NCBI GenBank assembly: GCA_903930255.1
Contig: CAIYYA010000264.1
Coordinates: forward strand, 1-33,314
From: an uncultured beta proteobacterium
Lineage (GTDB): Bacteria > Pseudomonadota > Gammaproteobacteria > Burkholderiales > Burkholderiaceae_C
Length of the DNA: 33,314 bases
Direction: 5' to 3'
How positions within the stretch are numbered: position 1 is the stretch's first letter; each line of letters starts with the position of its first letter. The notes beneath the pieces are model-generated. The model saw nothing but the letters and a program-made list of their open reading frames with translations. It did not search any database and was not told the origin of the DNA. Below are positions 1-10,801 of the stretch, in pieces. The translations under genes and the position numbers were made by a program.

Positions 1-1
1 C

Positions 2-1642
<1,641 letters not shown>

Positions 1643-1659
1643 TTGATTTTTTGTTTTAA

Positions 1660-2673
<1,014 letters not shown>

Positions 2674-2843
2674 TTCAGGCGTTTGCACGGGGCATCAAGT
2701 GGTTTTGCTGGTTGATGGCTTGTGTTTTGCCTATCCCTAAGCTGGGCTACCGAACAATCCAACAGCCTTCGCGGCGAGCGCGCCACGCCCACAAAGCAGC
2801 CGGCTGTTGGGCTTTGTTGGCGCTGCGCCCTCGCTGCCAATGG

Positions 2844-3473
2844 CTAATTGCGCACCAGTGTGGAGCCCGAACGTTTAACCGCATCACCCACCGCGAAACC
2901 CGGGTCTTGAGCAAAGTCGAAGCTGGTGCTTTGGCCTGTGGTGTATTGAACACCGACAGTCCATGACTTGCTGGTGCCCATATTCTCCTGAATTTTTTTG
3001 CCAGCATAGGCGCCACCGGCCGCACCGGCAATCGTTGCCAGGTCTTTGCCGAAGCCCCCGCCCACTTGGCGACCCAACACCGCACCAGCGACGCCACCGG
3101 CGATCATTCCAACGGCGTTACTCTCCCCGGCTTTTTCGGAAACACTGACGCTAGTGACATGGCCACAGTCGGTGCACAGGGCGGCCTGGGATGGGTTCTT
3201 GGTTGAATACACGCCTGCTTGTTGGGCTTTAAGTGCTTTGTCGTAAACGCTTTGTGCATCTCTGCGGCATTGCAGACGGGCTTCGGCTGAAGCTTCGTCG
3301 GCGCAGAGTTTTTTGTCGGCCTCAAAACGTGCTTTGATGGCTTGCGGGCTGTCGCTGCTGCCCGGACTGCTTGACCAGTTAGTTTGAGCCCAAGTTGACG
3401 TGGCTAAAGTGCACAGGAGTAGGCTTTGTGCCAACAAAAAGCTGGCTTTGCTGAAATGGGAACGGGTTGACAT
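2844..3473 (-). CDS. Secreted glycine-zipper protein (17 kDa surface antigen-like)
   Basis: The 209-residue predicted envelope protein has an N-terminal signal peptide with a hydrophobic run (FLLAQSLLLCTLATSTWAQ), a middle region with paired cysteines (LQCRRDAQ, AALCTDCGHV), and a glycine-zipper segment rich in GxxxG spacing (GMIAGGVAGAVLGRQVGGG..., then IAGAAGGAYAGKKI). This resembles the glycine-zipper 2TM / Rickettsia 17 kDa antigen group, whose members sit in or at the outer membrane with unclear function. The ATG at 3473 was chosen over an upstream in-frame ATG at 3527 because it follows a strong AAAGGAGCT ribosome site and starts the signal peptide. Signal peptidase I cleavage after TWAQ or WAQ is plausible. 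No lipobox Cys is visible near the cleavage point. Confidence 0.8.
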   Translation of the reverse strand: MSTRSHFSKASFLLAQSLLLCTLATSTWAQTNWSSSPGSSDSPQAIKARFEADKKLCADEASAEARLQCRRDAQSVYDKALKAQQAGVYSTKNPSQAALCTDCGHVTSVSVSEKAGESNAVGMIAGGVAGAVLGRQVGGGFGKDLATIAGAAGGAYAGKKIQENMGTSKSWTVGVQYTTGQSTSFDFAQDPGFAVGDAVKRSGSTLVRN

Positions 3474-3506
3474 GCGGAGCTCCTTTGAAATGCGTTGTGC
3501 ATGCAA

Positions 3507-3535
3507 GGATAACGCGATTGATGCCACTTTGACAA
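3507..3535 (-). promoter_or_regulatory. Candidate sigma-70 promoter of the glycine-zipper gene
   Basis: Read on the minus strand, TTGTCA (3535-3530) and TTATCC (3512-3507) are separated by 17 bp and lie 33 bp upstream of the chosen ATG. The match is reasonable but not strong. Confidence 0.35.
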
Positions 3536-3592
3536 CACGGTTGCAAAAGTACCGTTGATGCCGCTTCTGGCAAGTTATTTTTGCTTGACGCC

Positions 3593-4438
3593 TTAGACTG
3601 GCGCAACCTCATCGGCCCAGACATTGAAACGCAGCAAGGTGTTGGGGCCAAACGTGCTTGCCAGGGCGACATCGCAGGCATCGCGGCCCCGGGCCATGAG
3701 GACACGACCAATTTTTGGCTTGTTGTTACGCGCATCAAAGGTGTACCAACGGTCGCCCAGGTAGGCTTCAAACCATCCCGCAAAATCCATCGGACCTGGG
3801 ATGGGTGGGATGCGAATGTCACCCAAGTAACCCGTGCAGTATCGCGCCGGAATATTCATGCACCGACACAGCGCAATGGCCAGATGGGCATAGTCCCGGC
3901 AGACACCACATTTTTCGTTATAGGCCTCCCAGGCCGTGCGCGTGCGACGGGCAAATGGGTAGCCAAACGTGATGTGATGGTGCACAAAATCGCAGATTGC
4001 TTGCACACGTGCCCAGCCCGTTGGACCATTGCCAAACAATTGCCAGGCCGTTTCTGAAAGCAGATCGGTTTCGCAGTACCGGCTGCCCAGTAAATAAACC
4101 AAAGTTGATTCAGGCAAGCTCTCAACCGGTATTTGCTGCACCCATGGCGCCACCAGATCGGGCACACCGTCGTCGTTCAGCAGGGCATCGGCACGCAAAA
4201 CCAATCGCCCCTGGGGTGCCACGATACGGCTGCACCAGTTGCCAAACAGGTCATGGTAGGCAGTGATGGGCAGCGCGGGGTTGGTGAACAAAATATCCGG
4301 GCGAATCAGATCGGCCGCGCGTGAATGGTGAATATTCAGAGCCAAAATCATCGGTGTGGGTGCCGGGCACTCGTACTCGATCTCAAAGCCAACTCGAATT
4401 TGAAGCGGTTCACTGAAAGGGCGGTTTTGTTGTTTCAT
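3593..4438 (-). CDS. Transglutaminase-like domain protein
   Basis: The 281-residue protein has an N-terminal beta-rich part (IRVGFEIEYECPAPTPMILAL) and a C-terminal transglutaminase-like papain fold. The nucleophile Cys is in KCGVCRDYAHLAIALCR and the third-acid motif is in WYTFDARN. Relatives are cytosolic proteins found beside alpha-E and circularly permuted ATP-grasp genes, and most are uncharacterised. The expected H-A-W segment here reads DFAGWFEAYL, so the usual catalytic His position appears to be Ala. That makes transamidase or protease activity doubtful. The ATG at 4438 was preferred because the alignable domain starts soon after it; in-frame ATGs at 4450 and 4540 are alternatives. 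It lies downstream of the nif-linked operon and is separated from it by 455 bp, so it is probably unrelated. Confidence 0.83.
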   Translation of the reverse strand: MKQQNRPFSEPLQIRVGFEIEYECPAPTPMILALNIHHSRAADLIRPDILFTNPALPITAYHDLFGNWCSRIVAPQGRLVLRADALLNDDGVPDLVAPWVQQIPVESLPESTLVYLLGSRYCETDLLSETAWQLFGNGPTGWARVQAICDFVHHHITFGYPFARRTRTAWEAYNEKCGVCRDYAHLAIALCRCMNIPARYCTGYLGDIRIPPIPGPMDFAGWFEAYLGDRWYTFDARNNKPKIGRVLMARGRDACDVALASTFGPNTLLRFNVWADEVAPV

Positions 4439-4555
4439 GTTCGTTTCCATTTCATTCGATGATAGGGCGAACCGTCCCCTGAGGTCTGTTCGATGGCAGT
4501 CAAACCATTTCAATTGAATCGGCTGAAACTGAGTGATCACTCTTGCAAGGCCTTG

Positions 4556-4640
4556 GACTGTAGTTTCTTGTAAGTCTTTTTGGCCTGTAGCGCACGTGGA
4601 ATAAGCGTAAAGCGCTTCATATTTTATAGCATCTAGAGCT
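4556..4640 (+). repeat. Probable dispersed intergenic repeat (degenerate copy)
   Basis: The segment carries CTTTTTGGCCTGTAGCGC, then GGAATAAGCGTAAAGCGC, then ATTTTATAGC. It recalls a short repeat that I remember as very abundant between genes of Comamonadaceae (an AGCGC ... GCGCAAGCAGCTATCAAAA pattern). It shares CTGTAGCGC with the copy at 13672. Assignment rests partly on memory of such genomes. Confidence 0.4.
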
Positions 4641-4734
4641 TCAGGCAGAAGGTTTTATGGAATTGACCTCATGATCAGAATTCAGGAATGCACGCAAGAC
4701 TGCGCTGCGTAAACCTGGTACTGGCGAATAGCTT

Positions 4735-4868
4735 ATTCCATTTCCATAGCAATACGACATGTTGTTGCTTCGCCTTGCCCTCCCACAGGCATCGATAAAT
4801 GGCTTGGGACACGCGTTAGCACTGTCTGCGGCTTCGCGCCTAATGTCGAATAGATCTGAAAACGCAAT
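4735..4868 (-). mobile_element. MITE-like element, copy 1 (134 bp, 26-bp imperfect TIRs)
   Basis: The element begins ATTCCATTTCC and ends at CGCAAT. On the minus strand it is about 94% identical to 23795-23927. Both ends carry the same imperfect 26-bp terminal inverted repeat with core ATCAATNCGACAT. It encodes no transposase, so any movement would be in trans. It lies just 3' of rnfH, where it could affect transcript ends. Confidence 0.75.
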
Positions 4869-4893
4869 TACGTGGCCTCGGTTGGCGTGTGAC

Positions 4894-5163
4894 TCAATCG
4901 CTGTCCTCTGAGTCACCGCGCAGCGCCATCGGGTCGGCGCTAATGGGCCGGTAAATCTCCACTCGCTGACCAGCCTCCAGCCGAGCCTCCAGCGACACGG
5001 CCTTGCCAAAAACCCCAACCTTCTGAGAATTCAGATCCAGTGCAGGAAAAGTGCGCAAAATGCCGCTCGCTTGAATGGCATCCCGCACGGTAGCTTGTTC
5101 CGGCACTTCAACCTCTAACCAGCTCTGGCGGTTAGGCAGCGCGTAGGTGACACTGACTTTCAT
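4894..5163 (-). CDS. rnfH: RnfH family ubiquitin-fold protein
   Basis: The 89-residue protein belongs to the RnfH (UPF0125) family of small beta-grasp proteins often encoded beside rnf or smpB/ratA genes. Visible signs are the N-terminal VSVTYALPNRQSWLEVEVPE strand-turn-strand, the ATVRDAIQASGIL helix, KVGVFGKAVSLEARLEAGQRVEIYRPI, and a final acidic tail. It is the last gene of the rnf operon and overlaps the rnfE stop by an ATGA junction. Its biochemical role is not established; in Rhodobacter capsulatus rnfH lies in the nif-linked rnf operon. The context here supports a link to Rnf assembly or function during nitrogen fixation. Confidence 0.86.
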   Translation of the reverse strand: MKVSVTYALPNRQSWLEVEVPEQATVRDAIQASGILRTFPALDLNSQKVGVFGKAVSLEARLEAGQRVEIYRPISADPMALRGDSEDSD

Positions 5164-5849
5164 GATGCGGCACCCGCGGTCAGGGTTGCATCCGCCGCTC
5201 CAATCTGAGGTCGAGGCGCTGGCTTACGAGCATCCATAGCTCTTTTGGCGGCAATCATCAGCCCTAGCACGATGAAGCCACCGGCAGGCAAGATCATCAC
5301 CAAGGCACCGTCACCTGGATACAGCCGCATCTCCAGTACCGCCATAGCGGGGCCCAATAGGTTGGCCGCCCCTGAGAACAGCGTGCCGCTGCCACCAATT
5401 TCACGCACAGCACCCATTAGAGTTAGCGCCAAGGTAAAACCCAGACCCATAGCCAAACCGTCCAAAGCGGACAAAGCCACGCTGTTTTTGCAGGCAAACG
5501 ATTCAGCGCGACCCAAAATCAGGCAATTCACCACAATCAGCGGGATAAACAGGCCCAGCACCTTGTGGAGTTCGTGCAACCAGGCATTCATCGCCAGATC
5601 CACTATCGTCACCAAGGTGGCAATGATCAGTACAAATGCCGGAATACGCACCTCGTCGGTGATCAAACCGCGCAAAAAGGCCACCAACACATTGGAGGCG
5701 ATCAACACTGCCAAGGTGGCCACGCCCATTCCTAATCCCTGGGTTGCAGCCGATGTGACAGCCAAGGTGGGACACAGCGACAACATCTGACTGAACACCA
5801 CGTTGTTGCGCCACACCCCATCGACCATGATGTCTTGGGTTTGACTCAT
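5160..5849 (-). CDS. rnfE: Rnf electron transport complex subunit RnfE
   Basis: This integral-membrane subunit of the ion-translocating ferredoxin:NAD+ oxidoreductase (Rnf) has 229 residues. It is strongly hydrophobic with about six membrane segments and is homologous to RnfA. The conserved NNVVFSQMLSLCPTLAVT near the N-terminus and the inner NCLILGRAESFACKN match family members, where paired cysteines coordinate a membrane-embedded Fe-S cluster with RnfA. It overlaps rnfG upstream (ATGA) and rnfH downstream (ATGA), so translation is likely coupled. In diazotrophs Rnf is thought to run in reverse, using the membrane potential to reduce ferredoxin for nitrogenase. Confidence 0.96.
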   Translation of the reverse strand: MSQTQDIMVDGVWRNNVVFSQMLSLCPTLAVTSAATQGLGMGVATLAVLIASNVLVAFLRGLITDEVRIPAFVLIIATLVTIVDLAMNAWLHELHKVLGLFIPLIVVNCLILGRAESFACKNSVALSALDGLAMGLGFTLALTLMGAVREIGGSGTLFSGAANLLGPAMAVLEMRLYPGDGALVMILPAGGFIVLGLMIAAKRAMDARKPAPRPQIGAADATLTAGAAS

Positions 5850-6517
5850 TTAGCGACCTCCTCCAGTAGGGTTTTACGGTGAACCGCGAACAGTCGCAGT
5901 CCGTCTCGAATCCCGTTGACCACCGCGCGCGGTGTGATGGTGGCTCCGGCAAACTGATCAAATGGGCCACCGTCCTTTTTGACCGCCCACTGTGCATCGG
6001 GCGGGTTACCCAGCGACAAACCGGTGAAGCGAGTGATCCAGTCATTCCGATTGACTTCAATCTTGTCGCCAAGGCCGGGCGTTTCGGTGTGTTTCAACAC
6101 CCGCACGCCCAGCAGTTTGCCGTTTTCATCAATCCCCAGCAACAAGCGAATCTCACCGCTGTAGCCCTTGCGAGAGGTCTCAAACGCCACTCCGGTGACA
6201 TGTTTCGCCTTGCTGGCTCGATAGACCCGCAATGGCACGCCATCGATTTGTAACTGAACCGTGTCGGCGGCAGGGTTGTTATCGTAAATACTGATCGGTA
6301 TGACCTGTTCCAGGGAGTGGCGCAGGTCTTCTAGCGCGCTTTGCTCAATCGGATACTTGGTCAAACCATAGACAACCGTCAGCATCAGGGTAGCCGCCAA
6401 TGAGAAACCACCCAGCACCAAGGCGTGTTTGCCGCCGGCGAGCGTCATGAACTCGGTCAGCCGGACTGACCAAGATACAACAGGGGTCGAAGCGCATGTT
6501 TGATCGGTCGATTTCAT
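5846..6517 (-). CDS. rnfG: Rnf electron transport complex subunit RnfG (covalent-FMN protein)
   Basis: The 223-residue protein has one N-terminal membrane anchor (LVLGGFSLAATLMLTVVYGL) and an extracytoplasmic FMN-binding domain. The flavinylation motif is visible as DQFAGATITPRAVVNGIRD near the C-terminus, where the Thr of GATITP would be esterified to FMN by ApbE, encoded first in this operon. The ATG at 6517 was chosen because it overlaps the rnfD stop as ATGA; an in-frame start at 6565 would overlap rnfD by 50 bp. Other family signs are ETPGLGDKIE and WAVKKDGGPFDQFAGAT. It passes electrons between RnfD and the membrane subunits. Confidence 0.95.
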   Translation of the reverse strand: MKSTDQTCASTPVVSWSVRLTEFMTLAGGKHALVLGGFSLAATLMLTVVYGLTKYPIEQSALEDLRHSLEQVIPISIYDNNPAADTVQLQIDGVPLRVYRASKAKHVTGVAFETSRKGYSGEIRLLLGIDENGKLLGVRVLKHTETPGLGDKIEVNRNDWITRFTGLSLGNPPDAQWAVKKDGGPFDQFAGATITPRAVVNGIRDGLRLFAVHRKTLLEEVAK

Positions 6518-7602
6518 ATGTGAATCCTCGGTTGTGCTTTCGCCTCCAGAGACTTGCCACGCCAATTGCGTCCAAACACCCGGGGGCGCAGACTTCGGTC
6601 AATCAGCGGCACCATCGCATTCATCAGCACCACCGCAAAGGCCAAGCCTTCGGGGTAACCACCCAAAGCACGAATTACCCAGGTCAGAGCCCCTATACCG
6701 GCACCAAACAACAACTGCCCGCTGCGTGACACCGGCGATGTCACGTAGTCGGTGGCGATAAAAAAAGCACCCAGGATGGCGGCCCCGGACAGCAAATGGA
6801 TAGGCATAGAGGCGAAACGCGCCGGGTCAAGCGCATGGGAGAACGCTGCCAAAGCACCCAGGGTTCCCAGCATGGCTAGCGGGATATGCCAAGAGATGAT
6901 GCGCAAGGCCACCAGCAAAAGGCCGCCCACTAACAACAGAGCGGCAGAGGTTTCCCCCATAGAGCCAGACTCATTGCCGATGGCTAACTGTTGTGAGGTA
7001 GGCAGGTTCTCAGCGGTTTTCACAACTGATACGCCACGTGACAATTCGGTCTTCAGGGCACCCAGCGCAGTGGCTGCACTCATGTGTTCGGGTATCGGTG
7101 TGCGGCCGCTCACGATTGCCAGCGCATGGCTAAAGGAGGGGGCCGTGTCGCTGCCAAAGGGGGCTGGAGCCACCCACATTGTCAACTGCACCGGGAAAGA
7201 AATCAGTAGCACGATACGCGCCACCATGGCGGGGTTGAACATGTTTTGGCCTAATCCACCAAACAGGTGTTTGCCCAAAACAATGGCGCTCAAACTGCCC
7301 AGTACCCCAATCCACCAGGGTGCCCAGGGTGGCAGGCTCATGGCCAGCAACCAGCCTGTTAGCAAAGCTGACCCATCAAAAAGTCTGCTGCGCACGGGTT
7401 GCCCGAGTAGCACCAGCATCACCGCCTCTGCCGCTAGAGCACTTGCCAAGGTGATGACAAACAACATGACTGCTGGCCAGCCATACAACCACAGACCATA
7501 GAACGTGCCTGGCATCAAGGCCAGAATCACCCACACCATGGTGCGAGTAACGGTGTTGACCGTGTGCGTGAAGGGTCCGGCACGGTTGGCCAGTGTGCTC
7601 AT
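6514..7602 (-). CDS. rnfD: Rnf electron transport complex subunit RnfD
   Basis: The 362-residue membrane subunit is homologous to NqrB. It has multiple transmembrane segments and a covalent-FMN site, seen here as EHMSAATALGALK, where the Thr after SAA would carry FMN. Conserved segments include NMFNPAMVARIVLLISFP, FIATDYVTSPVSRSGQLLFG and GGYPEGLAFAVVLMNAMVPLID. The start overlaps the rnfC stop (ATGA) and the end overlaps rnfG. With RnfG it forms the flavin part of the electron path across the membrane and is the likely ion-pumping subunit. Its length is normal and no lesions were seen. Confidence 0.96.
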   Translation of the reverse strand: MSTLANRAGPFTHTVNTVTRTMVWVILALMPGTFYGLWLYGWPAVMLFVITLASALAAEAVMLVLLGQPVRSRLFDGSALLTGWLLAMSLPPWAPWWIGVLGSLSAIVLGKHLFGGLGQNMFNPAMVARIVLLISFPVQLTMWVAPAPFGSDTAPSFSHALAIVSGRTPIPEHMSAATALGALKTELSRGVSVVKTAENLPTSQQLAIGNESGSMGETSAALLLVGGLLLVALRIISWHIPLAMLGTLGALAAFSHALDPARFASMPIHLLSGAAILGAFFIATDYVTSPVSRSGQLLFGAGIGALTWVIRALGGYPEGLAFAVVLMNAMVPLIDRSLRPRVFGRNWRGKSLEAKAQPRIHI

Positions 7603-9098
7603 GTTGACTCCTCAAACAAGTGGCTGACTGACTCTGTTGCCTTAGTTGCTGCGGCAGCAGCTTTGGCTGCCTTGCGTGCAGCAGCGGCCGCTTTTTTGAT
7701 TTCGGCCTCGCGCGCAGAGCGCTCGTTGCGCGCCTGTATCAAAGAGCGAATGCGGTCTTGCCGACGCGCATCACGATCCAGTGCACTGAGCTTGCCATTG
7801 GCAAAGCTGAAGTAATGCGCCAGCGGAATGTGCGACGGACAAATAAAGGAACATGAGCCGCAGGCAATGCAGTCTTGGCTGCCAATGGCTTTGGCACCCT
7901 GCAGGTCGCCCCGCTTGATCAGTTGCGCCATTTCCACCGGAACCAGACCAGCCGGGCAGGCAGTGACGCACTTGCCACATCGGATGCACGGGGATTCTGG
8001 CCCTTCGTTGATTTCAGCAGCTGTGAGCGCCAATACACCACAAGAGCCCTTGACCACCGGTGCGTGCACCGAGGGTAACGGGGAGCCCATCATGGGGCCG
8101 CCGCCGATCAGCAATATCGGCACTGGGTGCAATCCGCCGCAAAAAGTCAGCAGGTCTTCTACCGAGGTGCCCAGCGCTACCTCTACATTGGCGGGCTCAC
8201 GCACACCGTAACCGGATACCGTCACCACTCGGCTGATCAGTGGCTCGCCGCGCCGAATGGCACTGCTGACCGCGCGCGCAGTCGCCACGTTGTGCACGAC
8301 CGCACCCACCTCGGCGGTTCGTTTGTTGGCTGGGGTTTCGCGCCCCGTCACGGCCAGTAACAAATGCTGAGCCGACCCCATGGGGAAGCGGGTAGGAACC
8401 GTCACCACGCGAATGCTACTGTCAACTTTGGCTGCCTTGCGCATGATCTTCACCGCTTTGGGCTTGTTGGCCTCAATCGCGATGATCACTTGTTCAGCGG
8501 CAATGGCGTAGGCCATGATGCGCACCCCGTCAACGATCTCGTTGGCCGACTCGCGCATCAACCGGTCGTCACAAGTGATGTAGGGCTCACATTCGGCACC
8601 GTTGATCACCAGGGTGTCGATGCTGTGTTTGTAGCGCATGTCGAGCTTGACCGCTGACGGGAACGCTGCCCCACCCAAACCCACAATGCCGGCGGCCGCC
8701 ACGCGCTCGCTCAGCTCTTTGGGCGTTGCGGGCAAGGGGAAGTCCGCTGTGATGGGCTGAACCAGTTCGGCCCAGCGATCTTCACCATCGGCATCAATCA
8801 CCACGGTAGGTTGAGTCAACCCTGACGGATGGGGTGCCATGCGCTCTTCAATGGCCATCACGGTACCCGACGTAGAGGCATGCACATTGGCCGAGATACC
8901 ACGGCCGGCACGCCCAATCAATTGACCCTTGCCGACCCATTGACCCACCTCAACAACGGGCTCGGCTGGACTGCCCACGTGTTGCTGCAATGGGATACAG
9001 ACCCGCTTGGGCGTGGGCATCCGCACGATCGGGCTTTCGCTGCTGAGTTCTTTGCGGTAACTCAGCTTAACCCCACCTCGAACTGAAAAAAGCATCAT
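7599..9098 (-). CDS. rnfC: Rnf electron transport complex subunit RnfC (NADH/FMN, 2x[4Fe-4S])
   Basis: This is the peripheral cytoplasmic subunit that carries the NADH and FMN sites. It has 499 residues. An N-terminal RnfC barrel-sandwich region is followed by the SLBB/Nqo1-like part (VGLGGAAFPSAVKLD, INGAECEPYITCDDRLM). Two [4Fe-4S] motifs lie at CIRCGKCVTACP and CIACGSCSFICP. The C-terminal tail is rich in Ala, Lys and Arg (AEIKKAAAAARKAAKAAAAA), as in many proteobacterial RnfC proteins. The ATG at 9098 was chosen because a GAAAGGAACC ribosome site lies just upstream; an in-frame TTG at 9116 would place the ribosome site inside the coding region. It follows rnfB by 14 bp. Confidence 0.96.
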   Translation of the reverse strand: MMLFSVRGGVKLSYRKELSSESPIVRMPTPKRVCIPLQQHVGSPAEPVVEVGQWVGKGQLIGRAGRGISANVHASTSGTVMAIEERMAPHPSGLTQPTVVIDADGEDRWAELVQPITADFPLPATPKELSERVAAAGIVGLGGAAFPSAVKLDMRYKHSIDTLVINGAECEPYITCDDRLMRESANEIVDGVRIMAYAIAAEQVIIAIEANKPKAVKIMRKAAKVDSSIRVVTVPTRFPMGSAQHLLLAVTGRETPANKRTAEVGAVVHNVATARAVSSAIRRGEPLISRVVTVSGYGVREPANVEVALGTSVEDLLTFCGGLHPVPILLIGGGPMMGSPLPSVHAPVVKGSCGVLALTAAEINEGPESPCIRCGKCVTACPAGLVPVEMAQLIKRGDLQGAKAIGSQDCIACGSCSFICPSHIPLAHYFSFANGKLSALDRDARRQDRIRSLIQARNERSAREAEIKKAAAAARKAAKAAAAATKATESVSHLFEEST

Positions 9099-9112
9099 GG
9101 CCGGGGTTCCTT

Positions 9113-9685
9113 TCAAGTCGCCACTGGCGGTCGCTTGGTGACAGGCTTGGGCCAGTGCCAGGTGGCCAGTGTGGGCATCACCGGTATCATCACAATGGCA
9201 TCAGTAGGGCATTCATCTTGGCACAGGCCACAGGCAAAACAGACCTCGGGCAACACAGTGTGCATTTGCTTTGAAGCCCCCACGATGGCATCAGAGCTGC
9301 ATTTGCGGATGCAGCGGGTGCAACCAATGCAACGCGCTTCATCCACCCAGGCCACGGTCGGCAACGCGGCATCCGCTCCATCCACCGCCAACCGCACGCC
9401 AATCAGTTCGGCCACACGCTGCGCGGTGGAGACACCGCCGGGTGGGCAACAGTTGGGTGCAGCACGGCCATCGACCATGGCGGCTGCAGCCTGCTTACAG
9501 CCGGCAAAACCGCATTGAGCACAGTTCGAACCAGGCAACAAAGCTGCGACAGCTTCAGCGCGGTCATCGACGGGTGCAGACAGGTAGCGTGCAGCGACAC
9601 CCAGCACCACGCCCAGCCCTGTGCCCAACAAACCAATGGCCCCTACCGCCTGCGCAGCTTGCGTCACCATGTGTGCATCGATCAT
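9113..9685 (-). CDS. rnfB: Rnf electron transport complex subunit RnfB (ferredoxin-like)
   Basis: The 190-residue protein has an N-terminal membrane anchor (VGAIGLLGTGLGVVLGVAARYL). A four-Cys Fe-S domain follows (SNCAQCGFAGCKQAAAA, then PNCCPPGG), and then a bacterial 2x[4Fe-4S] ferredoxin domain (CIGCTRCIRKCSSDAIVG and CFACGLCQDECPTDAIV). In Rnf it is the subunit that exchanges electrons with soluble ferredoxin. The ATG at 9685 sits one base after the rnfA stop; the longer frame to 9814 would read deep into rnfA. In this operon its likely partners are the ferredoxins encoded at 27069 and 31249. Confidence 0.96.
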   Translation of the reverse strand: MIDAHMVTQAAQAVGAIGLLGTGLGVVLGVAARYLSAPVDDRAEAVAALLPGSNCAQCGFAGCKQAAAAMVDGRAAPNCCPPGGVSTAQRVAELIGVRLAVDGADAALPTVAWVDEARCIGCTRCIRKCSSDAIVGASKQMHTVLPEVCFACGLCQDECPTDAIVMIPVMPTLATWHWPKPVTKRPPVAT

Positions 9686-9686
9686 C

Positions 9687-10265
9687 TTAAGCCCCCAGTC
9701 CGGCAAAGCCCATGAACGCCAGCGACAAAACACCAGCGGTGATGAAGCCGATGGGTGCCCCCTCAAAGGCTTTGGGCACCTCGGCCACGGCCAATCGCTC
9801 GCGCAGGCCGGCAAAAATCACCAGCACCAGTGCAAAACCCGCTGCGGTGCCAAAACCACGCAACAGACTGTTCACAAACCCATATCCACCTTGGATCGTT
9901 AACAGAGCGACCCCTAACACGGCACAGTTGGTGGTGATCAACGGCAAATAGACCCCGAGCGCCTCATAGAGTGGCGGTGAGATACGGCGAATCACCATCT
10001 CGGTGAACTGCACCACGGCGGCAATCACCAAAATGAAGGTCATGGTGCGCAGAAACGACAGCTCCAGCGGCGCCAGCACCCAGGTCTCGGCCACCCAGAC
10101 AAACCCGGTGGAAAGCGTCAGCACAAAGGTGGTGGCCAGGCCCATCCCCATGGCGGTATCGATGCGTGACGACGTTCCCATAAAAGGGCACAGTCCCAAA
10201 AACTTGGCCAGTACCACATTGTTGACAATGGCGGTGCTGAGCAGCACGAGTAAAAAATTTTCCAT
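9687..10265 (-). CDS. rnfA: Rnf electron transport complex subunit RnfA
   Basis: The 192-residue membrane subunit has about six transmembrane helices. It begins with the conserved [30 protein letters not shown], whose Cys, with its partner in [11 protein letters not shown], contributes to the membrane [2Fe-2S] centre shared with RnfE. Its start overlaps the stop of the RseC-like gene (TAATG), and rnfB follows after one base. The length and pattern are those of the family. Confidence 0.97.
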   Translation of the reverse strand: MENFLLVLLSTAIVNNVVLAKFLGLCPFMGTSSRIDTAMGMGLATTFVLTLSTGFVWVAETWVLAPLELSFLRTMTFILVIAAVVQFTEMVIRRISPPLYEALGVYLPLITTNCAVLGVALLTIQGGYGFVNSLLRGFGTAAGFALVLVIFAGLRERLAVAEVPKAFEGAPIGFITAGVLSLAFMGFAGLGA

Positions 10266-10801
10266 TACAGGCTCCGTTTCTCAACCACGTCGATGGCGAT
10301 ACCAGGCAATGCGGTCGTGTTGGGCGCGGCACAGGAAGCGTAAGCATGGTTGACAGCCCGACCCAGCAGCACCGGCACCAACGCATCACGCCAGCGCTTG
10401 GCCAGCACCCGCGCCGAAGCCAAGCCCGCCAGCAATCCGACCAGCGCAGCAGCGATGGCGACACCATCACCCGCGTCTTGCAGGGCAACGGCAGATAGCA
10501 GCATCGTGACCAATGGCAGCGCATAAGCAGTGACAGAGGCGCGCGTCAGTGCTTCGCGATCAAGACCAATGTGCACGGTGTCGCCCAAAGCCAAAAGTGC
10601 CTGCCCAGCGCCCAGTGAACGCGGAGCACGCCAGCTCGCCGCAGCTTTGGCGGTGCTACCACCACCGCAAGCGCTGCGCGTGGCGCAACTGCCACACGCA
10701 GCAGCTTGTTGGGCCACCAGCCAGACCTGGTCACGATCGACCGCCACCACACGAGCCAGCCCCTCAATCAAGTTGCTATCGATTTGCTGCAGCGAGTTCA
10801 T
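10265..10801 (-). CDS. RseC/MucC family membrane protein
   Basis: The 178-residue protein has the RseC/MucC layout: an N-terminal soluble part with a cysteine cluster ([14 protein letters not shown]) followed by [17 protein letters not shown] and two predicted membrane segments ([17 protein letters not shown] and [17 protein letters not shown]). RseC is a sigma-E modulator in E. coli. Homologues also occur in rnf operons and alongside SoxR-reducing Rnf complexes, which suggests a role in Rnf maturation or redox sensing. It overlaps apbE (ATGA) and rnfA (TAATG), so it is an integral part of this operon. Residues after 140 are not well conserved with the members I know. Confidence 0.82.
   Translation of the reverse strand: MNSLQQIDSNLIEGLARVVAVDRDQVWLVAQQAAACGSCATRSACGGGSTAKAAASWRAPRSLGAGQALLALGDTVHIGLDREALTRASVTAYALPLVTMLLSAVALQDAGDGVAIAAALVGLLAGLASARVLAKRWRDALVPVLLGRAVNHAYASCAAPNTTALPGIAIDVVEKRSL

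Larger units (their letters stand above)
4439..4893. other. Intergenic stretch with two repeat elements
   Basis: No credible gene lies between the transglutaminase-like gene and rnfH. The stretch holds a Comamonadaceae-type dispersed repeat near 4556-4640 and a complete 134-bp MITE-like element at 4735-4868, which ends 26 bp from the rnfH stop codon. No clear terminator for the rnf operon was found. Confidence 0.7.

Noticed and set aside
2712-2966. 84-codon frame on the plus strand after gap
   Set aside because: It is unlike any protein, overlaps the well-supported glycine-zipper gene on the other strand and has no ribosome site.
5245-7501. Long plus-strand frames over rnfE and rnfD
   Set aside because: They mirror high-GC3 membrane protein genes; rnfE and rnfD have clear motifs and coupled starts.
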